Source: Branchiostoma floridae (lineage: Eukaryota > Chordata > Leptocardii > Amphioxiformes > Branchiostomatidae). From it: a stretch of 64,000 bases of DNA. Where the stretch lies: assembly GCF_000003815.2 (NCBI RefSeq), contig NC_049979.1, positions 19,773,201 to 19,837,200 of the forward strand, read 5' to 3'. Shown here piece by piece: positions 47,601-59,932 of this stretch (position 1 is the stretch's first letter; each line of letters starts with the position of its first letter). The translations under genes were made by a program, and so were the position numbers. Below the pieces are notes generated by a model. It saw only the letters and a list, made by a program, of their open reading frames with translations, did not search any database and had not been told where the DNA came from.

Positions 47601-49044
47601 AGTCAAACCTCCCCAGTGACAAGTGACCTCCCTACATAGGATCGCTTTCTGGTAATCCCTCAGATTGAATGGAATACTAGTAACCAGTTTCCTTTGTATA
47701 GTGGCCACCGGTCTGTAATGACAGAATGGCCACTCTTGTAAAATCACGTGTTTAGCCTAAGTCATAGAAGAAACTTAATGTATGTAAGTTTATGTACATT
47801 CAAGGAGGTTAAAATACATTGTACATGTATTAGGCCAAATGATTAGTTATTTTTTTTAAAAGACAACACAGTGTGAATAGCTTCTTCTTGGTAAGTCATT
47901 TGAAGGTAAAGTTCTTTTAACTCAAGCAGACTTTTCACTCTGCAAATGTTTTATTTGCCTTCATCAGGATGCTCTGCTACTTCTTGCCACTAGGTGGCGC
48001 TGTGACCATACTGCAATGACAGTCCCAAATGTGACTGTGTTTATATCCCCCTAGAAGCAATCAATAGCAGAGGTCATTACGTTCTGATGAAAGCAGCTGA
48101 ATGGTTGTTGTAATGTTAGTAGGTGAGAAAAGCATGTATAAAGAACATTACCATGGAATGACAACAACAGACTTTATAAGTATAATTACTGAGACTTGAT
48201 TTTTGTTGCCCAGTGGGATGAAGGACTGATGACCATGACTAAGGGGGAGAAAGCCAAGCTTGTCATCGAGCCAGACTGGGCTTACGGTAGGAAGGGGCTG
48301 GATAAGAAGTATCCTTTACTAAGTTTTGACCTCTATCACTATGCCTGTTACTGTTGAATTTTGTATCAAGGAAGAGAAGTATTGTTTTAGATTTGTCTGT
48401 CTGTGTGTTTGTCTGTCTGTATGCCTGTGTGAGTGTCACGTCACCATACATTCACAATGCTGCTACCATACATCCACTCCACTCCACTCCACTTCCAGTC
48501 CCTTGTCCTTGGGACTGAAAAGAGCCAATCACAGAGCAGTATTATTGAGGGCCTGAAGTCTGCTATCTCAGATTACCTTGTTATGTTGTTGTGAGGCTGC
48601 TAAGTGCTAACTGATATGGTGGTGCCACATAAACTTTCCAACCCACCCCAATCAAAATATAGCTTGCATTGAATATTACCTCACGTGCACGTGTGGTAAG
48701 TTTTAATTTTGGGTGTGCATGAATATTTTGTGGCTTTGGGTAGGTAGGCATTAGATTTCAATTGTTTTGTTTGAGTGATGCCAGCTAGAAAAGCTTCTTG
48801 TTTCAGTTGGTTGCAATATGGGACACAATTTGGATAGGAGGGTGGCAGAAGCAAGGTACAATTGACATCTGTCATCATACTGATTTCTGCCTACACAGAT
48901 GAAGTTTAAAGCTAAGGTTAGATACCCTTGTCTGAGATGGCAAGGATCTCATCTGGTTACACCTACATTTCCTTAACCTTGAACCCCAGAATCCCCCCAC
49001 ATGCAACATTAACCTTTGAGGTTGAGCTGGAGAACATAGAGTGA
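44635..49044 (+). CDS. FKBP3: FKBP-type peptidyl-prolyl isomerase 3 (FKBP25), complete, 7 exons
   Basis: Nuclear prolyl cis-trans isomerase that binds rapamycin, nucleic acids and chromatin factors in vertebrates. Exons 44635-44736, 45006-45107, 46152-46253, 46966-47107, 47412-47476, 48214-48308, 48990-49044; phases join; 220 aa (human 224). Seen: N-terminal BTHB helical domain ([35 protein letters not shown]), an acidic linker, then the FKBP domain with [28 protein letters not shown], the basic loop [33 protein letters not shown] and [17 protein letters not shown]. Drug- and substrate-binding aromatic positions (Tyr, Phe-Asp, Val-Ile, Trp) appear conserved. The first three exons are each exactly 102 bp and phase 0. 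Confidence 0.97.
45751..46133. mobile_element. Second copy of the TAGGG-ended element, in FKBP3 intron 2
   Basis: Left end tagggggccggtacaaaac and right end ...gtacccacccccta-type termini are inverted. Inside are 'tttttcttgttggaccagtccag' and 'ggtccaggttcatgtccgg', matching the copy at 32804-33295 in opposite orientation. Non-coding. Confidence 0.65.
46837..46884 (+). other. FKBP3: Possible alternative terminal exon of FKBP3
   Basis: A pyrimidine-rich tract and ag (…ttctttcctttag) precede a phase-0 stretch encoding [15 protein letters not shown] and a stop. Spliced after exon 3 it would yield a protein with only the BTHB domain and linker. Intron position and phase fit, but the acidic peptide could be chance. 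Confidence 0.25.
47987..48002 (+). promoter_or_regulatory. CTCF-like motif, full match to degenerate core
   Basis: ccactaggtggcgctg fits CCASYAGRKGGCRSYV at all 16 positions. It lies in FKBP3 intron 5. Occupancy is unproven. Confidence 0.4.
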
Positions 49045-49114
49045 CCAGGCCAGAGGTCATCCAGGGGTTAAAGTGCACAGCACCTATATTACTAGTAGCT
49101 AAAGCAAGCCTCCT

Positions 49115-49176
49115 GCCATGCATGGAGGGCAGGGGCACCTGGAAGGCCATGCATGGAGGGCAGGGGCACCTGGAAG
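49115..49176 (+). repeat. 31-bp direct duplication
   Basis: Two consecutive copies of a 31-bp unit beginning gccatgcatggagggc look identical, implying recent slippage, just downstream of FKBP3. Confidence 0.95.
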
Positions 49177-49266
49177 GTTTGTTAAGGAGAGAACTATTAT
49201 ATATATATATGCTCTACACAACTGTGCTTCCACTCTAAATGAATAGCATTGTGGATGGATGCAACA

Positions 49267-49312
49267 TGATATGATATGATATGATATGATATGATATGAT
49301 ATGATATGATAT
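49267..49312 (+). repeat. (gatat)n microsatellite
   Basis: About nine uninterrupted gatat units. Confidence 0.95.
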
Positions 49313-51760
49313 AAACAAGGGTACATCCTATGTCATCACGTGGCAGCAACCAACCAGTAAACAGTGATAGGTTGTCCACAATTTCCTCTTGTAGCACTAG
49401 ATGCAATAATGATGAATGGCTTTAGGTGATCCTGATATACTCTGCTACCTGGTAGCCTACATTACACACTGGCCTCTCTGAAGAATGCCCAAAGGGTAAA
49501 TTTAGGATGAGCTATCAGCACTCCCTGGTTGGCTGCCTTCATTTTGATGACATGTAGGTTGAATACTGAGGCTATAATCTATAAACGTGGGTTGGGCTGG
49601 TATGATGTACAGCTGGGTCATCACAGACTGATATGCAAAGTATTTTGTTTATTTGTTTGTTTCTTGTTATGATGCATGTCATTTAATGACACAAAACCTC
49701 CAGAGTGATATTTACTGTCTAGAGTACCAGCAAATACCTTTGTCTGAAAAATTGTATTTAGAGCGGGGTCAGCAAGCTTTTACTTCAGTCGTGTCTTAAG
49801 AAGGTACAGCCAAGACTTGCCACAACTTGAATATGTCTTGAGTTGTTGTTAACTGACCGACTTAAAAAGTATCAACTTTCCAAGACCAGTGAATCATGTC
49901 ATCACTATTGCTAAAACATGACCATAGTTGCAGACATCTAGACATGGTTTAGTCATGCAGACAAGGTGATATCTAGCTATGTAGGTTAGGTGAGAGAAAT
50001 TTACTGTTTATTTTTATGGCAATATTGGATTTACTGTTTAGATTGAATTTCATTATGCTGTTTTCAAGAAAGCTTTCAAAATTTTATTTTAGTCCACCAT
50101 AGAAATCATCAAAGTTATGAAGTTTGTAGATTATGTTGAATTGTTGCTTCTCCTTGTAATATTTGGGCTTTCTGCTTTTCCCCCTTTTTTTGTTACATTT
50201 TAATCATTCACAATCTTTCACAAAGGCATTCCAAGATTAGATTTATTTCTTTTTGAAAATGTCTAGAAAAGAAGAGTTAGTGAACAGATTGTAATGTTAT
50301 CTACTTTGGCCATTCAGTATGTTGATTCTTGGTGACTTCTTTTTAAGGTATATTTGAAAGCCAATGTTATGATTTTTGACTTATAAGTGATATAAGAACT
50401 GAAACAGGCAGCTAACGATGTGACAGGTTATGAGAATGACATGTTGTCTAGTGCTGTTGTAAAGGTATAGGTTAGCATTTTTGTATATCACAAGTCTTTG
50501 CCAGATGATGGTGGATAGAAAGCCAGTTACCTGTCCAAAAATAAATAAGTACCTGACATATGGTCTCCTTTGTATTCTATTAATGTTCACAATAACTACT
50601 ATAAATGCAGTTTGGATCATTCACTAGGGTATTATGGGCTTTGACACATTTTAGGCATATGTTATATATTTACAAGTTTTAAGTTAAAATCCTCCCCACA
50701 CCACTCTTTAATTGCCTATTTTCTCTACACAGATAGTACAATAACACTTACAAAACATAAGCATATATTTAATATGTACATTCATACAGAGAAATTGTGA
50801 ACACATGTAAGGCATTTGAAAACAAATTATTATGATTTACTTTTGACACATTTTCTGCAGCTCATAACTCATCTTTGCAACATTTACAACATTTAAAACG
50901 ATCTATGTGGGACATTGAGAAACACACTAAATAGCATTGAGAAGAAGAAAAAACAAATTTCTATGAATAGTATGGTGCCATTGATCTTGAAATTTTGGCA
51001 AAAAGGAACGTACTTGACTTCGTTTTGTAAGATCCAATTTGTATATCAGCAAAAGTTGTAAGTTGTAAGCATTTCTCTTAAACTGGAGCACACTTGTTGC
51101 TAACTAATAAACACATTTATGCTTGCAATGTTGGTTCCAGTTCAACCAGGCCAGGGTATCCAATATCCAGTATGTTGTAAGCATACATAAGACCAAATCA
51201 TGGAAAAGTTTTACAGTAAACTTTTGTGAGCAACACCACTGACACATTATTTACAATTGACTGGTGAAAAGGAGAAAATACCATCTATACTCTATTTTAG
51301 AACTTGTTGCTCTACTGTAAATATTTCATTTGTCAGCTAATAAGAGTAATAGGTTTTGACTTGTGTGAGGCAAACCAAAAGTGGAACATTGGCATTCGGT
51401 GTAATTCACTCAATTGTTAGTTTTACCAGCACATCAAAAAGTTACATCACCACCACAGGTGTGCACATCAAAGAGCCGCGTAGGGCAACAGGTGTGACTA
51501 GATGCGCCAGGTGTGGGTTCTGTGGCGTGCAGCCGCGCCATCTGGCGTTAGGCTGGCTGATGTACACTGTCAAAAACTGTTCACACAAAAAACGTCCGTC
51601 ACGGTGATAGTTTCAGAAGGAATACAATGTGTCCAAGCATTATACACGAGGCACTCTTCAATATACGCTAAAAGAACTAGTTTGAGATTAGTCTGTCTGC
51701 AAATCTTCATTCTACTGTGCCCTCCTCGGCCTGTTCTTTTTCAACGACTTCTCGTCGCCA

Positions 51761-52300
51761 TCAAGCCATCGCCTTCATCACAAGTTGCCTCAGGTGCATC
51801 TTCTCCTGCTGGTTGAGTCTGTCGGTGGCCCTCTTCAAGACATCCTCTGGGGCATCGGGGGACAGCAACTGCTCGATAACCTGGGCACCACCCTTCATTT
51901 CGTTCCCGTTGCCGTTGGTTTTCCTCACGCTCGGCGCCTGCTGCTCGGACGCGGTGGACATGGCCCTGGCGTGAGCCGCGAACATCGTGTCGTGATGGCC
52001 CAGTCCGTCAGCGTGTGCCTGCATGCTGAGGTCGAAGTCCCGCCGGTGATGACTGAATAAATTCGGGTGCACGTGGGCCTGCTTGAGCCCTAGCATGGTG
52101 TCCTCTTGACCTAGTCCCTCCGTCTGTGCCTGCATGCTGGCGTCGGGGCGGCGCTGCAGATGTTGCCAGGCGGTGGTGGCGGCGGCTGGTTCCGTGACAC
52201 CCATCGCCTTGCCCTGCAGCACTTCCGTCAGCTGCACCAGCCGCTGACGTGGCAGCCTCTGCAGCTGGGTCAGGATCTTCGACTGTTGCCAGAAATACAT
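51761..52300 (-). CDS. Unrecognised 179-aa protein with internal repeat
   Basis: One open coding exon from ATG at 52300. Just upstream, tttatctgcag (a good acceptor) lies 18 nt before the ATG, suggesting a non-coding 5' exon further right. The region is much more GC-rich than its surroundings, supporting real coding sequence. I do not recognise the family. Seen: no signal peptide or membrane span; two related blocks, DASMQAQTEGLGQEDTMLGL and DLSMQAHADGLGHHDTMFAA, ~40 residues apart; and amphipathic Leu/Gln-rich ends (ILTQLQRLPRQRLVQLTEVL and EDVLKRATDRLNQQEKMHLR). This suggests a helical, perhaps transcription-cofactor-like protein, but that is a guess. Confidence 0.6.
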   Translation of the reverse strand: MYFWQQSKILTQLQRLPRQRLVQLTEVLQGKAMGVTEPAAATTAWQHLQRRPDASMQAQTEGLGQEDTMLGLKQAHVHPNLFSHHRRDFDLSMQAHADGLGHHDTMFAAHARAMSTASEQQAPSVRKTNGNGNEMKGGAQVIEQLLSPDAPEDVLKRATDRLNQQEKMHLRQLVMKAMA

Positions 52301-55300
52301 GATGGTGCCTTAGGAAAACCTGCAGATAAAGAATAATGATCGATTAACCTTTGTGTTAAATCGTGCGAGATAATCTACAAATTGCATGGATCATCATTTG
52401 ATGACGGAAAAGCTCTGAGTATAATCTCTCTGTGTTTGTCACCTGTTGTCAGACGACAACCTGTTACCGGACGGTGGCATTTCTGAGCCGTTTCCTGACA
52501 GATGGTAGTCGCAAGTTTTTAATCGTAAAAAGGCATAGATGGGTCACTGGAACGTGAGCGTATAATGTCGTATTCGCGTATATAATATAGGCACATATAG
52601 TTGTGTCCAAAAGGTCGTATGCGTATGCGACGGCCAGTATTCTACTGGTCCTCCAGAGAGGACGGATTCTCGAAAGAGACTCGGTAGCTATAAATAGGTT
52701 TGGATGCCAGGCTATATGACGTATCCGCATTACATTATGGGTACGTACTCTGCCTAACTACTTTAATCATTAACCATGACCCTTTCACTGGTCGGCTTTC
52801 CAGGGCTCTGAACATCTTCATGATCAAGCAGATGTTGAGAGATACGGCTGTACCGTTTGATAGCTGCGCCGCGTTTGCAAACTGTAAGCCGAGACTAATG
52901 TTTCAGTGATTACACTTTGTTTGTAACCGTGGCATTGTGAAACATGATGTCTCTTACGAGTTACGAGTATGATTGCAGTTCATTTGTTCAGTTGTAGTTC
53001 ATTTGCGGCTTTGCATTACGGTTAGAAAATTTATCCCCCAAGCACACGTTTGGCGTTCACTCCTGTCGTACATATTTGGTACTGTTTTGTGTAACTTATG
53101 CATGCAAAAATGATTTAACACTTTTAAACAAAGAGCGTGGAATTACCACCTCTATCAAAAGGGTATATCTGCCACTTGTACGAGATCCCAACGATAGGAC
53201 AGACTGCCTTGATAAGATAGCGCTACACAAACATAGTACAATACTAACACACCTGAAATGTATACTACTATTACTAGGTAACACTCTTTGGCAATTCCTC
53301 TTTCTGATACACCATTGTTCATGTGTCTATCAAAAGATTACCTACTTGTATATTTCCACTGGCTCAAAGTATTGTAAAGGCAACAGTGACTTGTAAATCA
53401 CCTACCTTTTCCGTTACCGCCGTTACAAACACCTAAACTCTGCACCTAAACGTAGCCACTCAACCGTACAGAGAAGGGAGTAGTCAGCAACAGCACTTAA
53501 GAAATCTAGCGCCGTTCCACCGTGTCAGACTGAGCAAATGTCTGTCGGTGTGGCAATATCGACCGACCTAACGGAAGATCACCTTCACGTGAACATCACG
53601 CAGGTGTGCGGTCCAAGGTTCAACTATGAACGTGATCGTCGCCGCCCCCCTCCCCACACGTGTCACACAGCACGTAAATACACCTGGGGTGACCGCAATA
53701 CGTAATTCTACAGTTTTGTAGACACTACAACAAGTTGTGATGATTATAATCCTTACAGTATATTCCTACCTTTCGACTACCAACCCGTTCCTGCCGACGA
53801 CAACGTTAACGTAACGGCAAACGACTTTTCCTGTGTGTTTTGCCCGGGACCAAATAAAAAGACCCGTATCGTATTTCAACACATAACATGTACACCTTTC
53901 AACTTGTGACCCTCGGGCAGCCACCTGCAAGTGACACCACTGTGGTAATCAATTCTGGAATTAACCAGCCGTCGTTGGTGCTTTAATCGCCAAGTATGCG
54001 GGTTTCTGAAGTCGCCTTCGTGTAGTTCTAGTCCGCCTACATCCGTGTTTGCATAGCGTGTCGGCCAATGTATATATAGTCAGTTAAGTCAATAAGACAT
54101 AAGTCTTTTCAATAGGCGGGCCCATAGTACGATAATCACGCTAGCAGAAACACCTGACGTGGATTAGCCTCCGTATGTAGCAGGCCGTTCTTCGACTGTC
54201 GTTTACCTACTTTGACTGAGCTCCCGCTAAAAAGATACTGACATTTTTGCTTTGTTTGACTGATTGCATACTGTCTTCTCATTGCTCTCAGCTCTAAAAA
54301 GTTGCATGCCTAGACAGCAATCAGAAAACAGTACGTTATAAGCGGCAATGTTATTAGACTCGCCGAGCAGCCTGCTACGCCGAGGCTATACGACCATGCA
54401 TGTAGTGTATGTAATGCATGTATATATTTGTCCACGGTAGACCTACATTCAAGAAACGCATACATTGCAAAAAAAACTGTCACCAGCTTACTGTATGTAC
54501 ATGTATCATGCAACTACACGTATTATGATAGAATTGGGAGGAGTCGTGGTAAACATGAATTATCACCGTAACCTTTCACTAGATTCCTACGGTTGATAAA
54601 AACGAGAAATTCGCAAATGCCTTACCTTGCTTGGTACTTTTTCTACAACACTACAGCCACCTAACGAGTTTGGTAAAGACTACTAATGCTTGGAGCAGTC
54701 ATGCATACAGAAGATTATGCACATGGCGTGTGTGCAAATGGACAAGATCAAGAGAATAGCCTACAAACTACCTGTGGTGGCATCAGCTTTCTTGCATACC
54801 GAAGTGATCCCGAAAGAAATTCTACAGAAGCAGAAATCTTCCGTATTTATGTCAGATTGACGCTTCGATCACATTCTTGATTATTTACCAGATAGATATG
54901 GTCAATATACGCCTTAATTGTGATTCCGATGTTTCTACAATCTACCGATAGTTTACTACGTAAGTCACGTAAAACGCCCACCTACCGCTCGCTGTTCAGA
55001 ACTGTTGAACGATGAAGCTCTTTCGGTGAACCCAGTTATCTGCACTGCCGGGTTAAAGGTCTTTAAACATCCGGCTCAGCTCTGTCGGCTTGGTACTCGA
55101 CCTCTTGGCTAGAGTCAACTGTAGTCTGCATGGGGATACGGGGCATACCGGTAGGGCAGTGCAATTATGCAAAATTCTCGGCGCTCATAATGCAATACAG
55201 AAATGACCCTATTACGAAGGGACGTATTACCCACTCTCTACCCTACAAACCAACACGGTTTCACGTATGTCACGGTGTGTGTTTTGCCGATGTAAAAACC

Positions 55301-58300
55301 TAGTGCACTAAACACTCGATCGCCCATTGCTTGAATACTGTGTATATGTACCTTGCTATGCAAACCCAATGACACAGGTGCACATACCTTAATTACGATT
55401 ACACATCATATGACTAGCGTTATGACATGTTATTGTGATACCAAATAAAAATAGCCAAACCTCGCCTTCCCCACCCAAACCGGCTACAGTCCACTATATG
55501 CAGCGTTTGTTACATCAAAGCACGTATTGATATAGATAACCCCTACTAGGACCCAAATGGTTCGGTCCGTCCGGAGCCACGCTGAAATAGACATCCAAGG
55601 TATTGCATTGACGTACGCGGGCCTATATATGGCAACAAAGGTCTTAGAGCAGCATTCAAACGAAATAGTGGCATGTCACAAGGTATATATTCGTTGACTT
55701 TGTTGACATAAAGGCAAAGTTACAAGGGCAAGACATCTGACATAGAGGCTACAGAGAGGAGGCTTGTTTTGGACCGTGTTTATTATTCGTTCTTAGTACT
55801 TCTTACGTAACCGCGTGGTGTATGTCAACATTGAGCGGTGACCGCTGGATGGAAGTATATAGGTCACTTTGTAGCTTGTGCCAGCGCCTGGCATGTCCAA
55901 AAGAAATGGTCAAAACAAGTGTTTAATTGATATACACGATGATGTAGATATCTATAATATATCTCCTTTAAATGTCACAAGTAAACAATAGATATAATTA
56001 TGCGACATCGATACTGTCGAAGTCACCAAACTCTGACGAATCACTTTGTAGTTTAAATGAAGCTACTACTACTGTATGCTGTTGATGGTTTTAATTATTA
56101 GAATCATTTCAATAGTTATTTTGATCATTATTACTAATAGATAAATCTGTCACACCCAACCTCTGAAGTGATACTGAGTATATATATATACCGCCGGTGT
56201 GAATAAGAAATGGATATTAAAGAAGCCACAACATATCTAAATTAAGAGCTGTAATCTCTATTTGAGGACCATGTTACATTCACGGTATGTTAGGTTTAAA
56301 ATGGAAGGCGTGCTTCGGACAGTCGCGGATTTGTTGACTGATTTCTGGCGTAAAATGTTGCCGTAGATTATGGCTATTGACGATCATGCGTAGAGCCTTC
56401 AACCCTCGCTGAAATCCTACCGAAACAAAATGTGTCTAAAGTCGTCCAGCGAATGTAACGTTAACAAAGATGTACATATATAATAACGTACTGTTGAAGT
56501 GAATTATAGACTCGAAATAAGCCTCATAGGGCAGGGTTTCAATCTATAAGTCCCCTACACTTGTAATAGCTGTAAAGACCCAAATCAGCACCCGACCCTA
56601 GGTCCGTATTTGGGTTTAATGAATGGTGAAGACACGTACGTGAAAAACCGAGTGCATTTCTTACATACGTTTGAAAGGCAACCGGTATATGATGTGTTTG
56701 CAATCCGACGAGTCTGGTAATTAACTCTAAATGGCATTTCCGCCAGTAATACGTGTTTTACTCGATCACAGAGCCCTGTTGAATATGCCTGATGAAATAG
56801 TAGATTTTCTGGCGAAAAATACGCGGGACCTTTAGAATCAAGCTCGACGACCGTGGGATAAGGTTTTAATGGACAGTGCAGGTGTTGTAGAGCTATTGAA
56901 CCTGTGCTATATTGCCAATTCTAACATCATGTAGTACGGGAATGGCAGGTGAACAGATATGATATATAACACCACAGACACAACCTGTCGGATTCTAACG
57001 GAATACAATATCAGGAGATAGCGGGTTACCACCTGTTTGCGGATATCGTACAATGCGGATGTATACATTGCCGCTACTTGATTGTACAGATATGAGCAGA
57101 ACATGCGTAAGTCCGAAGCGTTGTCCCAACGTGTTCGATAAACAATAGAAAGTCTCCCATATACTTTTTTTCTCACATCAAATGCAGTAGTCCATTAAAA
57201 CGCTAATTCTGTTGCGTTAGCCTGTGGCTTGTTTTACATCAAACCGGCACAAGTGCTAACACTGAATGCCCGCTAACCGTTTCGTTGTACGGCTATAGTT
57301 CTGGATGCGTATCTACAACAAAGCGATACCTAACATAGGAATGTGTATCTACAATAAAGCGATACCTAGCATAGTCGTGATGTCCCTCTGCAATGGCAGC
57401 ATGTATAGTAGCATTTGCCGTCTCCCCCACTCGAACGAAAACCCCACCGATCTGCTAAAGCCCGACGACTGGCGAAGGGTTCTCGTCCGGGCGGGGGAGT
57501 GGCGTTGTACGGCCGCAGGGCGACAGGTGGTCGCACGAGTACCGGAAGATGACTATACGACAATTTTCCGGTTCAAGTCGTTTCGCTTTGCTGGACAGGT
57601 TGTGTTATTTGTGCGCAGTCCACGTGATAGTAGAATTTTTTATGTTTTTTTCGCACTAATCTTTCTCTTAGGATCACCTAAAAAAAGACACTGATTTGAA
57701 AAAAAAAAGTTGTTACACCTATTCTTCAATGGATTTTCAAAACTTCATTCTCATTGGCGAAGTTGCTATTACAAAGGGAGCTTACAGCTGAACATTCCTA
57801 TTTATCATTATATGTACGCGGATGTCTTAGGAACCAGGAAAAAGTCGACCTTTACACCAGAAATGTGTAGAGGTCAATAATGTTTTCGACCTTGATGACA
57901 CGAGTGCAAACACAATGAGGACTGTAGAATGTAGATCGTTGACAACATATGCGGGGCAAAGTTTGCAGCAAAGATGCAAACTCAGTATTATAAGAAGAAA
58001 AAGAATAACAATACACGGACATGCATCAAATAGATATATGGAGCAGTACTAGTATAATGTGTTACATCCACATTCACGTGGTAAAGTTATGCATCTAGAG
58101 CATTTACTCACTACTTACTTACTAATTCTTACCTGAATGAACGCACATCATCCCATCATTTCAGCAGCTCCGACGACAGCCACAGACCTCTCTCTGGAGA
58201 AAGGTTATTTTTTGCCTCCTTTTTCCTTCCTTCCACCCCCTTTTAACTCATGAGACATCGTTACCATATCTCGTTTGAATGGAGCAGGGAGACACCACGG

Positions 58301-59932
58301 CGACGTCCCCATACAAAGGAACGCCAGCTGTAGTGGCCACCAGTGGTCGTGGCCGGACAGAGACCGGGAGAGCCGGACCAGGAGGTGTCTAGCCAGCGGG
58401 GCCGGTTCGCTAAAACAAGCCCTTTGGTCCTTTGTATTGTGTATGATGTTACGGAAGATTGGAAACTTGATACAGATAACACTTGTACGCGCACAGAACA
58501 GAGACGGTCAATTTGTCTAGTAAGGCCTTCGTCAGATTTCCAAACCGGGGCCCGACCGGCAGCTTTTGGGAATGAAAAGAATGATATAAAAAAGACACTT
58601 AACTACACACGACGTAGAAAATAGTCGTGGGCATTATTTGTGTATATTTGTACGTATAACGTTACATTTACAAACAGCCCGGTCGGGCCCCGGTTTGGAA
58701 ATGTGACTATGTGCAATGTGCAGTTTGTCAAAAACATTTATTTGAAGGCTCTAGGTCTGGATGTGTTTTCAAAGTGTATCTGTGTGCTTGTTGCCAACAG
58801 GCGAGCTAGCTCGCTACTTTTTTAAATCATATCATAAACGTGTGTTATGCTGCAGCTCTTGGCTGGATTTGGCTTAGGTTGACTCCACTGCTGATGCAGA
58901 ACACAGTGAAAGGTGATTACATATGAAACACTTTTAAACCACCGTTACAATACACTCTCTCCTAGGAATATTGGGAGAAAAGATCTTTAATCATATTGTC
59001 CACTTTATTTACCAAGCTGTTGCATTTATCGGGAAAATACCTATAACACAGATGCCACCACCGGCTGGACATGTAGCGACATCAAAGTCCAACCGTACCT
59101 TATCAGGAGGTATTATCCAGTTGTATCATTATACAGGGCACAATTTGTGGCTGATAGCTTTGTCCAATAGTTGACCCTTCTTAGATGAGAGCATTGATCA
59201 GTTTATCGACATTTCACAGGAAAGATATGTCGTACGGTACATCAATACATATCACAGTCAAGGTTAGCAGACAGGGGATCGAGAGGTCGGTTCCTAGCTT
59301 TAGGGGTCCCTCACTCCACCCAGGTGCACATGGGTACCTGGCTTCGGTTAGGGACGTAAAGGGACACATTACCAGCCAACCATCGCATCCTGCCAGCCTG
59401 GCAAATCAGCTTTGGTTGTGGACCAAGACAACATTTACATCCTGGAAGTTTACCTCACATCCTATCCCTCTGCAATATTCAGATAAGTACGGACAAACGC
59501 AAAACAAAACACAAACACACAATTCGAAAACAATACCTCCGTATCACGGAAGTAACAGAATATCCACCTTACTTTGAGCGCAGTTTGAACGTTGATATTG
59601 TACTCTTGCAAGTACTTGATGTTTATTTCGGCCTATATTGCTGCTTTAGTAATTGTATGCCAGTATCGTTTATACTTTCTAACTGTCCCTAACTAATTGC
59701 ACTACTAGTACTCTGGATACTAATTACAAGCCTCAGTGCCCTACTGCACCCCTCACGTGGTTTTAATGGATCGGTCCAAAATATTCACCGAAACTATTTA
59801 TGAGGAAGTTAGTCCGTTAATCGAGAATAGCGTTTTGTCGCCATTCAAGGCTATTATTTAAGAACAATAAGCCATAGCTTTTACTGTACTTAGATCTTCC
59901 ATCACAGAGAGCAGCTGGATGTGACATGAGAC
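52301..59932. other. Long intergenic stretch, no confident gene
   Basis: About 7.6 kb. It probably contains the 5' end of the 51761-52300 gene and the promoter or 5' exons of the Bcl-2-like gene. Notable parts: a tandem duplication of ~50 nt near 57305-57375, a GC-rich patch at 57420-57560, a second GC-rich patch at 58270-58410, and an inverted repeat at 58536-58702. No open frame had convincing coding character. Confidence 0.4.
58536..58702. mobile_element. Short foldback element, 24-bp perfect inverted termini
   Basis: The arms at 58536-58559 and 58679-58702 are exact complements (24 bp, centred on ccggggcccgaccgg), with 119 nt between them. Small size, perfect arms and no coding capacity suggest a young MITE. 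No clear flanking duplication was identified. Confidence 0.6.

Larger units (their letters stand above)
49045..51760. other. FKBP3 3' region and intergenic stretch
   Basis: Holds a 31-bp tandem duplication (49115-49176), a pentanucleotide array (49267-49312) and AT-rich sequence. The right part probably includes the 3' UTR of the minus-strand gene ending at 51761. No coding signal was found. Confidence 0.5.

Noticed and set aside
57305-57694. 129-codon open frame
   Set aside because: It begins in a tandem duplication and runs through a GC-rich patch with no domain; another frame on the opposite strand is equally open.
58279-58392. Short GC-rich open frame as first coding exon of the Bcl-2-like gene
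   Set aside because: Splicing it to the acceptor near 59908 gives a stop before the Bcl-2 frame; it could only be untranslated leader.
59281-59360. Dispersed repeat fragment around cccaggtgcacatgggtacc
   Set aside because: It feels like a common invertebrate repeat word, but I could not define ends or family.
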